Assembly (NCBI GenBank): GCA_947488765.1
Contig: CANLAE010000005.1
Coordinates: 87,120-151,119, forward strand
DNA length: 64,000 nucleotides
Origin: Chitinophagaceae bacterium
GTDB lineage: Bacteria > Bacteroidota > Bacteroidia > Chitinophagales > Chitinophagaceae
Reading direction: 5' to 3'
The position numbers and the translations under genes were made by a program. The notes below the pieces were generated by a model. The model had not been told where the DNA came from, did not search any database, and saw only the letters and a program-made list of their open reading frames with translations. This document shows, piece after piece, positions 18,318-27,372 of the stretch; position 1 is the stretch's first letter; each line of letters begins with the position of its first letter.

Positions 18318-19034
18318 CTAAAACCCCAACACATCCTTCATTGTAAAAATTCCTTTTTTATTTACTAAAAAATCTGCTGCTAATACTGCACCACTTGCAA
18401 AGCCAATGCGGTTGTGGGCAGTATGGGTAATTTTAATATCATCAATGGCAGATGCGTATTTGATGGTATGTGTGCCAGGAGCTGGGTCAATTCTTTTGGA
18501 TACAATTTCCAGTTCCTCTGCTTTATGTGTGGGTTGATTTACCCAGATTTTTTTTGTTTGAATATGTTGTAATACTTGTTCTGCAAGGGTTATAGCGGTT
18601 CCACTTGGAGCATCTTTTTTTTCGGTGTGGTGAATTTCCTCCATCATTACATTGTATTCAGGATGTGTACTCATAAGTTTGGCGAGGTAGCTATTCAACT
18701 CAAAAAATAAATTTACACCTACACTAAAATTACTTGCATACAACAATCCGGCGTTTTGCTGTAAACAAAAATCTTTTGCTTCATGGTATTTATCTAGCCA
18801 GCCTGTAGAACCACAAACTACTGGTATATTGGCTTCCAGGCATTTCATTACATTTTGAAATGCACTATGTGGACTACTGAATTCAATGGCAATATCTGCT
18901 TGTTGAACCGCTTCAATAGTAAAATCTTCTACATTTTCAATTCCAATTTTTAATACAATTTCATGGCCTTTACTTACTGCAATTGTTTCTATTGCTTTGC
19001 CCATTTTGCCATATCCGATTAATGCTATTTTCAT
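18318..19034 (-). CDS. dapB: 4-hydroxy-tetrahydrodipicolinate reductase
   Basis: This enzyme catalyses the NAD(P)H-dependent reduction in the diaminopimelate/lysine pathway, supplying both lysine and the cell-wall cross-linking residue. The nucleotide-binding motif IALIGYGKMGKAI lies at the N-terminus. The dimerisation/substrate motif EIHHTEKKDAPSGTA (about 131-145) carries the catalytic His and Lys. The 238-residue length is typical of Bacteroidota, shorter than the roughly 270 of E. coli. It lies downstream of parA-parB-DUF5683, separated by 84 bases that contain one copy of the dispersed repeat. Confidence 0.95.
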   Translation of the reverse strand: MKIALIGYGKMGKAIETIAVSKGHEIVLKIGIENVEDFTIEAVQQADIAIEFSSPHSAFQNVMKCLEANIPVVCGSTGWLDKYHEAKDFCLQQNAGLLYASNFSVGVNLFFELNSYLAKLMSTHPEYNVMMEEIHHTEKKDAPSGTAITLAEQVLQHIQTKKIWVNQPTHKAEELEIVSKRIDPAPGTHTIKYASAIDDIKITHTAHNRIGFASGAVLAADFLVNKKGIFTMKDVLGF

Positions 19035-19063
19035 GATTAAAAATTGTTGAAAGTATTGATATT

Positions 19064-19080
19064 GTTGAAGTGTGCGACGC
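19064..19080 (-). repeat. Dispersed intergenic repeat, copy B
   Basis: The plus strand reads GTTGAAGTGTGCGACGC, so in repeat orientation it is GCGTCGCACACTTCAAC, identical to copy A over 17 bases. It lies in the 84-base gap between dapB and the DUF5683 gene. Confidence 0.75.
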
Positions 19081-19118
19081 CACTGCAGTTGATTTTTGTT
19101 GGGTTGTTGGGTAATTAA

Positions 19119-19757
19119 TTATTTTACATTAATCAACTTTTTTTCCTTGGTTCTCATGCTTAAAGATAAACTTAATCCTTTGCTGTTATTGATTGGATTG
19201 ATAGACGGATGAATGTTTAAAGACAAATCATCGCTCACATCAAATTCTTTTAAATGACCGAAAACAGTGGCATCTACAACATTCAATCCCCAGACAATCA
19301 AAAACCACAATGCAGAAAAATCCCTGTCTTTGCGAAATGCATTTCTGAAAGTTTGTAATGAACCTAAACTGAAACCTTGCAAAACAGGATACACATTTTG
19401 AAGATTCAATGTATCTTGTTTGGTTGCAGTAAGTGGATCAGAAGCCTTGTATACAAGGTCGTATGCAGATTTTGTTCTGTTGTACCAGGTATTGTTGTAA
19501 AAAAATGTAATTGTTGGGATAGATAATGCTCCGTATACAATTGGAATTTTCCAATACTCTTTATTATATGCCTGCCCCCAACCCGGTATAATTGCTGAAC
19601 GTCTTGTTGCTGTTCTAGGATTGTGTTTTGTAATTACTGGTAATGTTTCTTTTTGTAAACTTAAATTGTCTGCAATAGTTGTATCTACAGCATTTGCAGA
19701 AGCTGCAAAAGTGCTAATTACAAAGAGAAATGATATAATGATACGATGTAGATTCAT
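19119..19757 (-). CDS. DUF5683 domain-containing protein
   Basis: This 212-residue protein has a signal peptide (MNLHRIIISFLFVISTFAASANA). It then has the DUF5683 core: RRSAIIPGWGQAYNKEYWK followed by two hydrophobic segments (IPIVYGALSIPTITFFYNN and SALWFLIVWGLNVVDATV). Many Bacteroidota encode such a protein directly after parB. The function is unknown; the GWGQ-Y-KEYWK motif and paired helices suggest an envelope membrane protein. The stop is followed by a repeat copy and dapB, and the start lies 7 bases after parB, indicating one transcription unit. Confidence 0.85.
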   Translation of the reverse strand: MNLHRIIISFLFVISTFAASANAVDTTIADNLSLQKETLPVITKHNPRTATRRSAIIPGWGQAYNKEYWKIPIVYGALSIPTITFFYNNTWYNRTKSAYDLVYKASDPLTATKQDTLNLQNVYPVLQGFSLGSLQTFRNAFRKDRDFSALWFLIVWGLNVVDATVFGHLKEFDVSDDLSLNIHPSINPINNSKGLSLSLSMRTKEKKLINVK

Positions 19758-19764
19758 GCACGAA

Positions 19765-20682
19765 TTAACTTACCACAACATTCATCAAGTCTAAAATTTT
19801 GTTTAGTTCCTGAAGTGAAAAATAATCTATTGTAATACTACCATAACCTTGTTTGTTGTGTACCATCTTTACTTTGGCACTGAAATAGGAGGATAAATTA
19901 TCTTCAATTTTTTTATAAGCAGGTGGCAATTCGTTTTTAGAAGCTTGTTTTGAATTGTCGTTTCCTTTGTACAATTTTCTTACCAAATCTTCTGTTTGAC
20001 GAACGCTGAGCTGTTTACTTTTTATTTCATTAAATACAAATAATTGTTTGTCAATGGTATCGATATTAATCAATGCCCTTGCATGTCCCATACTGATTGT
20101 GGCATTGCGAACTGCCAATTGAATATCTGGAGGAAGTTTTAACAAACGCATATAATTGGTGACAGTGCTTCTTTCTTTGCCCATTCTTTCTGCAACTTGT
20201 TCTTGCGTATAATCCAGTTCATCCATCATACGCTTGTAACTGAGTCCTATTTCAATAGCATTTAAATCTTCACGTTGCAAATTTTCTAGCAATGCAAGTT
20301 CTAATAATTCTTTATCATTTGCCTGACGGATATACACAGGTACATCTTTCAAACCTGCAATTTTACTGGCTCTGAACCTTCTTTCACCTGCAATTAACTG
20401 GTATTTTCCGGATGCTAATTTGGTAACAGTTAATGGCTGTACAATATCGTGCATCTTAATAGATGTTGCCAGTTCACTCAATGCAGTTTCATCAAAATCT
20501 CTGCGGGGTTGTTTCGGATTTACTGAAATATCCGACAATGAAATGCGCATAACACTTACAGCACGCTCTACAACATTGTTTTTAAGTGCACCGGTTGTTG
20601 TTTTTAAATCTTCATCAATATTTTGTAATAAACTGCGTAAGCCTTTGCCAATTGCATCTTTATTTTGTTTGGGTGTTGTCAT
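19765..20682 (-). CDS. parB: Chromosome-partitioning protein ParB
   Basis: This 305-residue ParB/Spo0J-family CTPase binds parS sites and loads partition complexes. The ParB N-terminal domain (about 45-135) contains NPKQPRRDF, and GERRFRA is the box II CTP-binding motif. The central helix-turn-helix (about 155-185) is YTQEQVAERMGKERSTVTNY. The C-terminal 40 residues (YFSAKVKMVHNKQGYGSITI ...) form the dimerisation domain. It lies 39 bases downstream of parA. No clear parS palindrome was recognised in the window. Confidence 0.95.
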   Translation of the reverse strand: MTTPKQNKDAIGKGLRSLLQNIDEDLKTTTGALKNNVVERAVSVMRISLSDISVNPKQPRRDFDETALSELATSIKMHDIVQPLTVTKLASGKYQLIAGERRFRASKIAGLKDVPVYIRQANDKELLELALLENLQREDLNAIEIGLSYKRMMDELDYTQEQVAERMGKERSTVTNYMRLLKLPPDIQLAVRNATISMGHARALINIDTIDKQLFVFNEIKSKQLSVRQTEDLVRKLYKGNDNSKQASKNELPPAYKKIEDNLSSYFSAKVKMVHNKQGYGSITIDYFSLQELNKILDLMNVVVS

Positions 20683-20721
20683 GTGTTTGAATTGTGTAAA
20701 ATTCTTAGTATAATAAAAAGA

Positions 20722-21522
20722 TTATTCAATAATTCTTTCTTCGTTAGTCATTTTTGTCATTTCATTTTTCTGTAAAATTTCTTTCGAAAGATTTAAGTAA
20801 TTGATAGCACCTTTACTTTCAGAATCATATAAAATAACTGGCTTTCCTACACTCGGGGCTTCACTTAATCTTGTATTTCTGTGAATGATTGTACTGAAAA
20901 CCATATCATCAAAATGTCTTCTTACTTCACTTACAACCTGATTGCATAATCGAAGACGACCATCGTACATTGTCATTAAAATACCCTCAATTTGCAGTTC
21001 AGGATTTAAACGGCTTTGTACAATTTTTATGGTATTTAATAATTTCCCCAATCCTTCCAATGCAAAGAATTCGCATTGTACCGGAACAATCACACTATCA
21101 GCAGCTACCAAAGAGTTTACAGTAATTAAGCCCAAAGAAGGGGAGCAGTCAATTACAATAAAATCATACCTGTCTTTAATTTCCTCTAATAAAGACTTCA
21201 TTACATTTTCACGGTTGGGATAATTGATCATTTCAATTTCAGCTCCAACCAAATCAATATGCGAAGGAATTAAATCCAAATTAGGGATTTCACTTTTTAA
21301 AATAACATCATTTGCTTTCACATTATTTACCATGCAATCGTATAAACTGCTGGTAACATTATGTAAATCAAATCCAACGCCTGTGGTACTATTTGCTTGC
21401 GGATCTGCATCTACCAGTAATGTTTTATACTCCAATACTGCAAAACTTGCTGCTAAATTGATGGCTGTGGTAGTTTTTCCTACGCCACCTTTTTGATTTG
21501 CTACTCCAATAATTCTTGCCAT
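20722..21522 (-). CDS. parA: Chromosome-partitioning ATPase ParA (Soj)
   Basis: This 266-residue deviant-Walker ATPase moves ParB-bound origin regions. The Walker A motif KGGVGKTT (residues 11-18) has the signature first lysine. DADPQANSTTG is the A' motif and FIVIDCSPSLG the Walker B. FALEGLGKLLNTI and NTRLSEAPSVGKP are typical of chromosomal Soj proteins, not plasmid forms. It heads the parA-parB-DUF5683-dapB run, with a TACATTTG box 41 bases upstream. Its presence suggests, but does not prove, that the origin of replication is not very far away. Confidence 0.95.
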   Translation of the reverse strand: MARIIGVANQKGGVGKTTTAINLAASFAVLEYKTLLVDADPQANSTTGVGFDLHNVTSSLYDCMVNNVKANDVILKSEIPNLDLIPSHIDLVGAEIEMINYPNRENVMKSLLEEIKDRYDFIVIDCSPSLGLITVNSLVAADSVIVPVQCEFFALEGLGKLLNTIKIVQSRLNPELQIEGILMTMYDGRLRLCNQVVSEVRRHFDDMVFSTIIHRNTRLSEAPSVGKPVILYDSESKGAINYLNLSKEILQKNEMTKMTNEERIIE

Positions 21523-21562
21523 ATATTACAACCCTTTGTTTAAAAAAAGTTTCTAAAGATTA

Positions 21563-21570
21563 CAAATGTA
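21563..21570 (-). promoter_or_regulatory. Putative -7 promoter box (TACATTTG) of parA
   Basis: On the minus strand this reads TACATTTG, an exact TAnnTTTG match 41 bases before the parA ATG. A CTTG about 23 bases further upstream may be the -33 element. Confidence 0.45.
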
Positions 21571-21737
21571 AATTATTAAGTTTCTAAACGAACAAGAGAA
21601 TTATTTTACTATAACTTTCTTCATCAAAAATATTATAGATTGGCTTTGTTTCAACATATTTCTCCTAATAAATAGCCAATATCTAACAATGTTATATTTG
21701 TTGTTATAATTTCGAATTCTAATTTTACTATTTCTGT

Positions 21738-22985
21738 ATGAGAAATTCAAGTACTTGGTTCATTATTGCCGCTATTATGCTTGCATTGGATTTTTATGTT
21801 TTTCAAGCTATCAAAACCGTTTCGCACAATGCTTCAGACAGAACAAGGGTTACATTTTACCTGGTTTATTGGTTATTGGCAGCAGCAACAATTATAACGC
21901 TTGCGCTTTTTCCCTATGTTCATATTTTACAAACAAGTAAGTTTTTTAGGAATTATATTTTTTCAATAATGGCAGGATTATTTATTGCCAAACTTGTGGG
22001 CAGTACATTTTTTTTAGTAGATGATTTGAGAAGAATAATCATGTGGATTGTAGGTAAATTCATCAGTGTAAAAAATGGATCAACTATTTCAGATGATTCC
22101 AATATCAGCAGAAGTGTTTTCTTAAGTTGGATTGGTTTGGGTACAGGAACCGCATTGTTTGGCACATTGTTGTACGGATTTTCTAATAAATATACTTATC
22201 AAATTAAAAAAGTACAACTTGCTTATGACAATTTACCGAAAGCTTTCAAAGGCTTGAAGGTGGTGCATATCAGCGATATACATTGTGGAAGTTTTCGGGA
22301 TAAAAATGCCGTAAATCATGGTATGGATTTGATTATGCAACAAAATGCAGATTTGATTTTATTTACCGGTGATTTGGTAAATGACAGACATACCGAAGTA
22401 CACGAATACATGGATATTTTCAATAAATTAAAAGCACCATTAGGGGTTTATAGTACTTTAGGGAATCACGATTATGGCGATTATGTGGCGTGGGAAAGTG
22501 AATATGCGAAGAATGAAAATTTGGCTAAACTTAAAAATATTCATGCCGAATTGGGTTGGCGTTTGTTGATGAATGAACATGTCGTATTAACAAGAGAAAA
22601 TGATTCTATTGCTTTATTGGGAATTGAAAATTGGGGAGCAAAAGGCAGATTTCCCAAATATGGTAAAATGCATGAAGCACATCCAGGAACAGAAAAATAT
22701 TCATTCAAAATTTTACTAAGCCACGATCCAAGTCATTGGGATGCTGAAGTAAAAACAAAATATGCAGATGTTGATCTGATGCTTGCAGGTCATACACACG
22801 GTATGCAATTTGGCATAGAAAATCCATATTTTAAATGGAGCCCCGTGCAGTGGATGTACAAACAATGGGCAGGCTTATATGAAGACGGAAAACAAAAATT
22901 ATACGTAAACAGAGGATTTGGTTTTATTGGTTACCCAGGCAGAGTAGGAATTTTACCTGAGATAACTGTAATAGAGTTGGTATAA
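21738..22985 (+). CDS. Membrane-anchored calcineurin-like metallophosphoesterase
   Basis: This 415-residue protein has about four hydrophobic helices in the first 150 residues, then a YkuE-type metallophosphoesterase domain. The di-metal motifs appear in order: SDIHCGSF (about 178), GDLVNDR (about 211), LGNHDYGD (about 242) and GHTHGMQFG (about 351). The lysine-rich stretch before the domain (KKVQLAYDNLPKAFKGLKVVHI) is typical of lipid-related members such as UDP-diacylglucosamine or phospholipid phosphoesterases, but the substrate is not deducible. It starts with ATG at 21738 and is divergent from parA. Confidence 0.85.
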   Translation: MRNSSTWFIIAAIMLALDFYVFQAIKTVSHNASDRTRVTFYLVYWLLAAATIITLALFPYVHILQTSKFFRNYIFSIMAGLFIAKLVGSTFFLVDDLRRIIMWIVGKFISVKNGSTISDDSNISRSVFLSWIGLGTGTALFGTLLYGFSNKYTYQIKKVQLAYDNLPKAFKGLKVVHISDIHCGSFRDKNAVNHGMDLIMQQNADLILFTGDLVNDRHTEVHEYMDIFNKLKAPLGVYSTLGNHDYGDYVAWESEYAKNENLAKLKNIHAELGWRLLMNEHVVLTRENDSIALLGIENWGAKGRFPKYGKMHEAHPGTEKYSFKILLSHDPSHWDAEVKTKYADVDLMLAGHTHGMQFGIENPYFKWSPVQWMYKQWAGLYEDGKQKLYVNRGFGFIGYPGRVGILPEITVIELV

Positions 22986-23260
22986 AATCACAGGATTTAG
23001 TCTAAAAAATGAAACCATTGTCCATTTTTAGTTACAGAATTTTTTACTACCTTTTTTTACTATTTTTTAATTTTGTTTTATAAAAATCTAAAATGAATCT
23101 TTTGCTAATTAATTATTCAAAACATATATTTTCATCATTTTTATTATTTACATGATTTATTTTTTAATCAATTAATTTGCAAGTGATTTTATATTATTTA
23201 TCGGCATAATTATAAAATCAAAACACAAAACTTTATCTTGCATCTAATCAATATAATGTC
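22986..23260. other. Very A+T-rich intergenic region upstream of aminopeptidase P gene
   Basis: This is 275 bases of almost pure A+T with long T-runs. I see no ORF of note, no clear hairpin terminator and no exact promoter box. A TATCTTG close to 23236 is the nearest -7-like motif. Confidence 0.4.
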
Positions 23261-24550
23261 ATGAAATATTTCCCTTTAAATTCAACTATTTTTATTAATA
23301 ACCGTAAGCGTTTCATTAAAGAGATGAAACCCAATAGTATTGCCATTTTTGTAAGCAATGATGAATGGCCAAGTAATGGAGATGCTTTACATCATTTTAA
23401 GCAAAACAGTGATTTGTATTGGCTTTCAGGAGTTGAACAAGAAGATAGTATGGTTATATTATTTCCTGATTGTCCTGATGCAAAATATAAAGAAGTATTG
23501 GTTTTGGTTCGTCCAAATGAATTGAAAGAAAAATGGGATGGCAAAAGATTGAGGTCTACTGAAGCAACGGCAATCTCCGGAATTCAAACAATTGTATGGT
23601 TGGATAGTATTGATGCAATGTTACAAACATGGATTCATTTGGCGGATACAATTTATTTAGATTCAAATGAAAATGACCGTAAAGCATCTTTGGTAAGAAG
23701 CAGGGAATATAGATTTATTGATGAAATAAAAAGTCAATATCGTTTACATCAATACATGCGTGCCGCAAAAATTTTGAAACAATTACGCAGTATCAAACAA
23801 AAAGAAGAAGTTGAAGTAATTCAAAAAGCAATTGATATTACTGACAATACATTCAGACGATTGCTTAAATTTATTAAGCCTGGTGTAATGGAATATGAAA
23901 TTGAAGCAGAAATAGTTCATAGTTTTTTAAGCCAACGTGCTACCGGCGAAGCTTATGGAAGCATTATTGCAAGCGGAGACAGAGCAAGAACACTTCATTA
24001 TGTGAGTAACAATCAGGCATGTAAAGATGGTGAGTTAATCTTAATGGATTTTGGTGCTAATTATGGAGGATATTGTGCAGATCTTACAAGAACTGTTCCT
24101 GTAAATGGAAAATTCAGCAAACGACAAAAAGAAGTGTACAATGCCTGTTTACATTTGCACAACTATGCAAAGGGTATTTTGAAACCCGGAATTTCTATTG
24201 TTGATTATACAGATAAAGTAGGAGAGGAAGCTACCCAGCAATTTATAAAAATAGGATTAATCACAAAAAGTGATGTAAAAAATGAAGACAAAGAAAATCG
24301 GGCTTATCGTAAATATTTATATCATGGAATTAGTCATCATTTAGGAATTGATGTACATGATTTGGGAACAAGAACAGAACCAATTAAAGCAGGTATGGTA
24401 TTTACAGTAGAGCCTGGTATATACATTGAACAGGAACAAATGGGCATTCGCATAGAAAATAATTTTTGGATTACTAAAAACGGGAATATTGATATGATGA
24501 AAAATATTCCAATAACAGTTGAGGAAATTGAAAAATTAATGTCAAAATAA
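23261..24550 (+). CDS. pepP: Aminopeptidase P family (Xaa-Pro aminopeptidase, M24B)
   Basis: This 429-residue cytosolic metallopeptidase removes N-terminal residues preceding proline. The N-terminal creatinase-like domain contains FKQNSDLYWLSGVEQEDS. The pita-bread domain has the two Asp ligands in LMDFGANYGGYCADLTRT (about 262-279), the His in HGISHHLGIDVHDLG (about 352), and the Glu ligands in FTVEPGIYIE (about 383) and GIRIENNFW (about 399). All five ligands are present. It starts with ATG at 23261 and is followed 48 bases later by pssA. Confidence 0.92.
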   Translation: MKYFPLNSTIFINNRKRFIKEMKPNSIAIFVSNDEWPSNGDALHHFKQNSDLYWLSGVEQEDSMVILFPDCPDAKYKEVLVLVRPNELKEKWDGKRLRSTEATAISGIQTIVWLDSIDAMLQTWIHLADTIYLDSNENDRKASLVRSREYRFIDEIKSQYRLHQYMRAAKILKQLRSIKQKEEVEVIQKAIDITDNTFRRLLKFIKPGVMEYEIEAEIVHSFLSQRATGEAYGSIIASGDRARTLHYVSNNQACKDGELILMDFGANYGGYCADLTRTVPVNGKFSKRQKEVYNACLHLHNYAKGILKPGISIVDYTDKVGEEATQQFIKIGLITKSDVKNEDKENRAYRKYLYHGISHHLGIDVHDLGTRTEPIKAGMVFTVEPGIYIEQEQMGIRIENNFWITKNGNIDMMKNIPITVEEIEKLMSK

Positions 24551-24598
24551 AATCTCTGCAAAGCATTAATTTTTTGTTCTATTAAATTGTGATGAATT

Positions 24599-25366
24599 AT
24601 GATTAAACAAATTCCGAATATTTTTACTTTACTGAATTTAGTTTTTGGTTGTATGGCAATTGTAGTAACGCTGCAATCAGGATTAATCATAAACAATGAA
24701 GTTGAAGTTGGTAATCCTTATCTTGAAATTCCTGAAAAAATTATTTGGGCAAGTGTATTTATTAATGTTGCTGCTGTAATTGATTTCTTTGATGGATTTG
24801 TTGCTAGATTATTAAAAGTTAGTAGCGAAATGGGTAAACAATTGGATAGTTTATCAGATGTCGTAAGTTTTGGCGTTGCTCCGGGTATCATTATTTTCCA
24901 ATTTCTCAGACTTTCTTTAGCTCAGCATGAAAGCGGCTTAGATGCAAGTGCAATGTGGTTATTGCCTGCACTTATTGTGCCTTGCGCAGGTGCATACAGA
25001 CTTGCAAGATTCAATATTGATACAGAACAATCCTATGGTTTTAAAGGTGTTCCAATTCCAGCAGTTGGATTACTTGTTGCTTCCTTCCCGCTAATTTATT
25101 GGTTCAGCGGTAATGAAACAATTATTCAAATCATGCGAAACAAGTGGGTGTGGTATTTCATAATTTTAACGCTTAGTTATCTAATGGTTTCAACATTACC
25201 AATGCTTGCATTGAAATTTAAAGGGGTTACGCTGAAAAAATTGATGCCGTTTATTATAGTTTTAATAGCTTCTGTTACTACTGCTTTATTTTTTGGATGG
25301 CTTGCAGTTCCTGTAGGATTTAGTGTTTATGTTATTGTATCACTCATTTTTAAAAATCAATCATAA
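24599..25366 (+). CDS. pssA: CDP-diacylglycerol-serine O-phosphatidyltransferase
   Basis: This 255-residue membrane enzyme makes phosphatidylserine, the precursor of phosphatidylethanolamine. It has the CDP-alcohol phosphatidyltransferase signature, running from the DG at about 65-66 through AR, G and two further Asp residues (FDGFVARLLKVSSEMG, then QLDSLSDVVSFG). It begins IKQIPNIFTLLNLVFGCMA, the typical N-terminus. Around seven hydrophobic helices are seen. Its stop codon overlaps the purS start by one base (TAATG). Confidence 0.92.
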   Translation: MIKQIPNIFTLLNLVFGCMAIVVTLQSGLIINNEVEVGNPYLEIPEKIIWASVFINVAAVIDFFDGFVARLLKVSSEMGKQLDSLSDVVSFGVAPGIIIFQFLRLSLAQHESGLDASAMWLLPALIVPCAGAYRLARFNIDTEQSYGFKGVPIPAVGLLVASFPLIYWFSGNETIIQIMRNKWVWYFIILTLSYLMVSTLPMLALKFKGVTLKKLMPFIIVLIASVTTALFFGWLAVPVGFSVYVIVSLIFKNQS

Positions 25367-25614
25367 TGATATATAAAGTTCAAGTTAAAGTAATGCCCTT
25401 AAATAATTTATTAGATCCTCAGGGTAAAGCTATTCAAAGTGGTTTAGGAAATTTAGGATTAATGAACATCGCAGATGTCAGAGTTGGTAAGCATATCAAT
25501 TTACAAATTGAAGCCACTTCAGAATCTGAAGCTCTTGCAATTGCTGATGAAGCGAGTAAAAAATTATTAGCCAATCAGGTAATGGAATTTTATGAAATAG
25601 AATTAATTCCATAA
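25366..25614 (+). CDS. purS: Phosphoribosylformylglycinamidine synthase subunit PurS
   Basis: This 82-residue small subunit of the PurLQS complex helps ammonia transfer in purine synthesis step 4. It begins YKVQVKVMPLNNLLDPQGKA and has GNLGLMNIADVRVGKHI, the family pattern. It sits apart from purL and purQ, which are not in the window, and overlaps the pssA stop by one base, so it is translationally linked to a phospholipid gene. Confidence 0.9.
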   Translation: MIYKVQVKVMPLNNLLDPQGKAIQSGLGNLGLMNIADVRVGKHINLQIEATSESEALAIADEASKKLLANQVMEFYEIELIP

Positions 25615-25636
25615 ATTTTTTATTCAATTTTTCGCA

Positions 25637-26302
25637 ATGCTATATCTTGTTCCAACACCACTTGGTAATTTAAAAGACATTACTTTGAGAAGTTTAGAAG
25701 TACTTCAAAGTGTAGATGTAATTTTATGTGAGGATACAAGAACATCATCAAAATTGCTTAATCATTATCAAATTCAAAAACCACTTTCACCTTATCATCA
25801 ACACAATGAGCATAAAATTGTACCTCATTTAATTGAGCAAATGCTTGCGGGAAAAACATTTGCGTTAATTACAGATGCTGGTACTCCGGCAATAAGTGAT
25901 CCTGCATTTTTATTGGTTAGGGCTTGTATAAAAAGTGAAATAAAAGTTGAATGTTTACCCGGTGCAACTGCATTTGTACCGGCTTTGGTAAATAGTGGAT
26001 TACCAACAAATAGCTTTGTTTTTGAGGGGTTTCTTCCATTAAAAAAAGGAAGACAAACCAAATTAAAACAATTGGCATTGGAAGAACGAACCATCATTAT
26101 TTATGAAAGCCCAATGAGACTAGTGAAATCACTAGAAGAATTTGCAACTTATTTTGGTGCTACACGATTGTGTTCTGTTACACGAGAACTTACAAAAATG
26201 TTTGAAGAAAATAAAAGAGGCACCTTGCAAGAGGTTGCTGAATACTACAAACAAAAAGGAGTTAAAGGAGAAATAGTAATTATAATAGCAGGTAAAGAAT
26301 AA
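25637..26302 (+). CDS. rsmI: 16S rRNA (cytidine-1402-2'-O)-methyltransferase
   Basis: This 221-residue tetrapyrrole-methylase-fold enzyme methylates the ribose of C1402 in the ribosomal P site. The N-terminus LYLVPTPLGNLKDITLRSLE, the CEDTRTSSKLL motif and ITDAGTPAISDP are diagnostic. It is shorter than E. coli RsmI (about 286) because it lacks the C-terminal helical extension, which is usual in Bacteroidota. It follows purS by 22 bases, probably in the same unit, and ends 5 bases from the convergent gene. Confidence 0.93.
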   Translation: MLYLVPTPLGNLKDITLRSLEVLQSVDVILCEDTRTSSKLLNHYQIQKPLSPYHQHNEHKIVPHLIEQMLAGKTFALITDAGTPAISDPAFLLVRACIKSEIKVECLPGATAFVPALVNSGLPTNSFVFEGFLPLKKGRQTKLKQLALEERTIIIYESPMRLVKSLEEFATYFGATRLCSVTRELTKMFEENKRGTLQEVAEYYKQKGVKGEIVIIIAGKE

Positions 26303-26307
26303 TTATT

Positions 26308-27240
26308 TTATCGCTTCTTGCTTATTAGTTTTATTGTCGCATTTTTTGTAAAATCACTTGTTAGTAAAATATCATACCTTTTATTGCCATCATAAATAAC
26401 CAATAAGGCTGTATTAGGTGGTATTTGTCCAAGATTTTCTGCAAACATACTAATCTCGTTGTAGGGTAAAGATTCATCTAATTTTATGTCTAATTTTATA
26501 GGAGCATAATCTAACTTTGATTTTTGTATTACTATTTTATTGTTTACAAAAACAGAAATTGAATCATTGTCAATTGCACCATTGTCATAAAATTCTAGTT
26601 TTATCTTATTATTGGTAACTTCAACTTCTTTAGTAAAAATTCTTTCCCTTTTTGCAAAAACTTCTGTTTTTTTAATATCAAACTCATTAAATAATTGTTG
26701 TGTTTTAGGTGATAATTTTATTGTATCAAAATTTGTGACTGTTTGGTTTTGCTCAGTTTGATTTAATTCCAATTCATTTATTTCATCCGTCGGTTCAATA
26801 AATTTCTTTAACTTAAATTGAATTCTTGGACAAGTAAATTTAAACTCACCACTGCTCAATAAATCACCCATTAAAAGAGATTCAGTTCTGGCTACTCTTA
26901 ATAAAAAATTACCACTCATCATGCAATCAACAGCATTTTTAGTATTTGCCGAATTGTAATAAATAATAGGTAATTGATTGATTATGAGATTTCGAGTAAC
27001 ACTATTAAATGTACCTGTGATTTTATTGCTGAATAAACTATCCTTAAAATAATAATTAAGTAGTCCAGTAATTGATTTTCCTTTTTGATTAATTATAAGC
27101 TCGGTTAAATATGTACTGGAAACTCCCGGCATTTGAACTTTTCCAACACCATACCAATTACCAGATACATTTTGACTTTTACAAACATTAGAATAAACAG
27201 TGCAAAAAGTCAGAATTATGAGTATAGATTTCAAGTACAT
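26308..27240 (-). CDS. Exported protein of unknown function
   Basis: I do not recognise a named family. It has 310 residues with a signal peptide (MYLKSILIILTFCTVYSNVCKSQ). An N-terminal domain (about 25-150) opens with VSGNWYGVGKVQMPG, a G-x-W-x-G start like lipocalin-type beta-barrels or META-like folds. A Glu/Asn/Gln-rich linker (about 155-190) follows. The C-terminal domain (about 205-310) contains KLEFYDNGAIDNDSISVFVN and ENLGQIPPNTALLVIYDG, a pattern that recurs at the ends of exported Chitinophagaceae proteins and looks beta-sandwich-like. The monocistronic gene is convergent with rsmI. Confidence 0.75.
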   Translation of the reverse strand: MYLKSILIILTFCTVYSNVCKSQNVSGNWYGVGKVQMPGVSSTYLTELIINQKGKSITGLLNYYFKDSLFSNKITGTFNSVTRNLIINQLPIIYYNSANTKNAVDCMMSGNFLLRVARTESLLMGDLLSSGEFKFTCPRIQFKLKKFIEPTDEINELELNQTEQNQTVTNFDTIKLSPKTQQLFNEFDIKKTEVFAKRERIFTKEVEVTNNKIKLEFYDNGAIDNDSISVFVNNKIVIQKSKLDYAPIKLDIKLDESLPYNEISMFAENLGQIPPNTALLVIYDGNKRYDILLTSDFTKNATIKLISKKR

Positions 27241-27322
27241 CCAACAAAGAACATTTAAATATTCGTAAATCTTTTATAAAAGTTGCACACAATTTTAAAT
27301 TGATGTGAATTATAAGCCATAA

Positions 27323-27354
27323 AAAAATAGAGTAGTTGTAGCTACTCTATTTTT
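27323..27354 (-). terminator. Rho-independent terminator of the miaB-secG run
   Basis: A 13-bp perfect stem (AAAAATAGAGTAG / CTACTCTATTTTT) with a 6-base loop lies just beyond the secG stop. The A/T-rich base of the stem supplies the T-run on the minus strand. Confidence 0.85.
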
Positions 27355-27372
27355 AAATATTTTAGAATTGAA

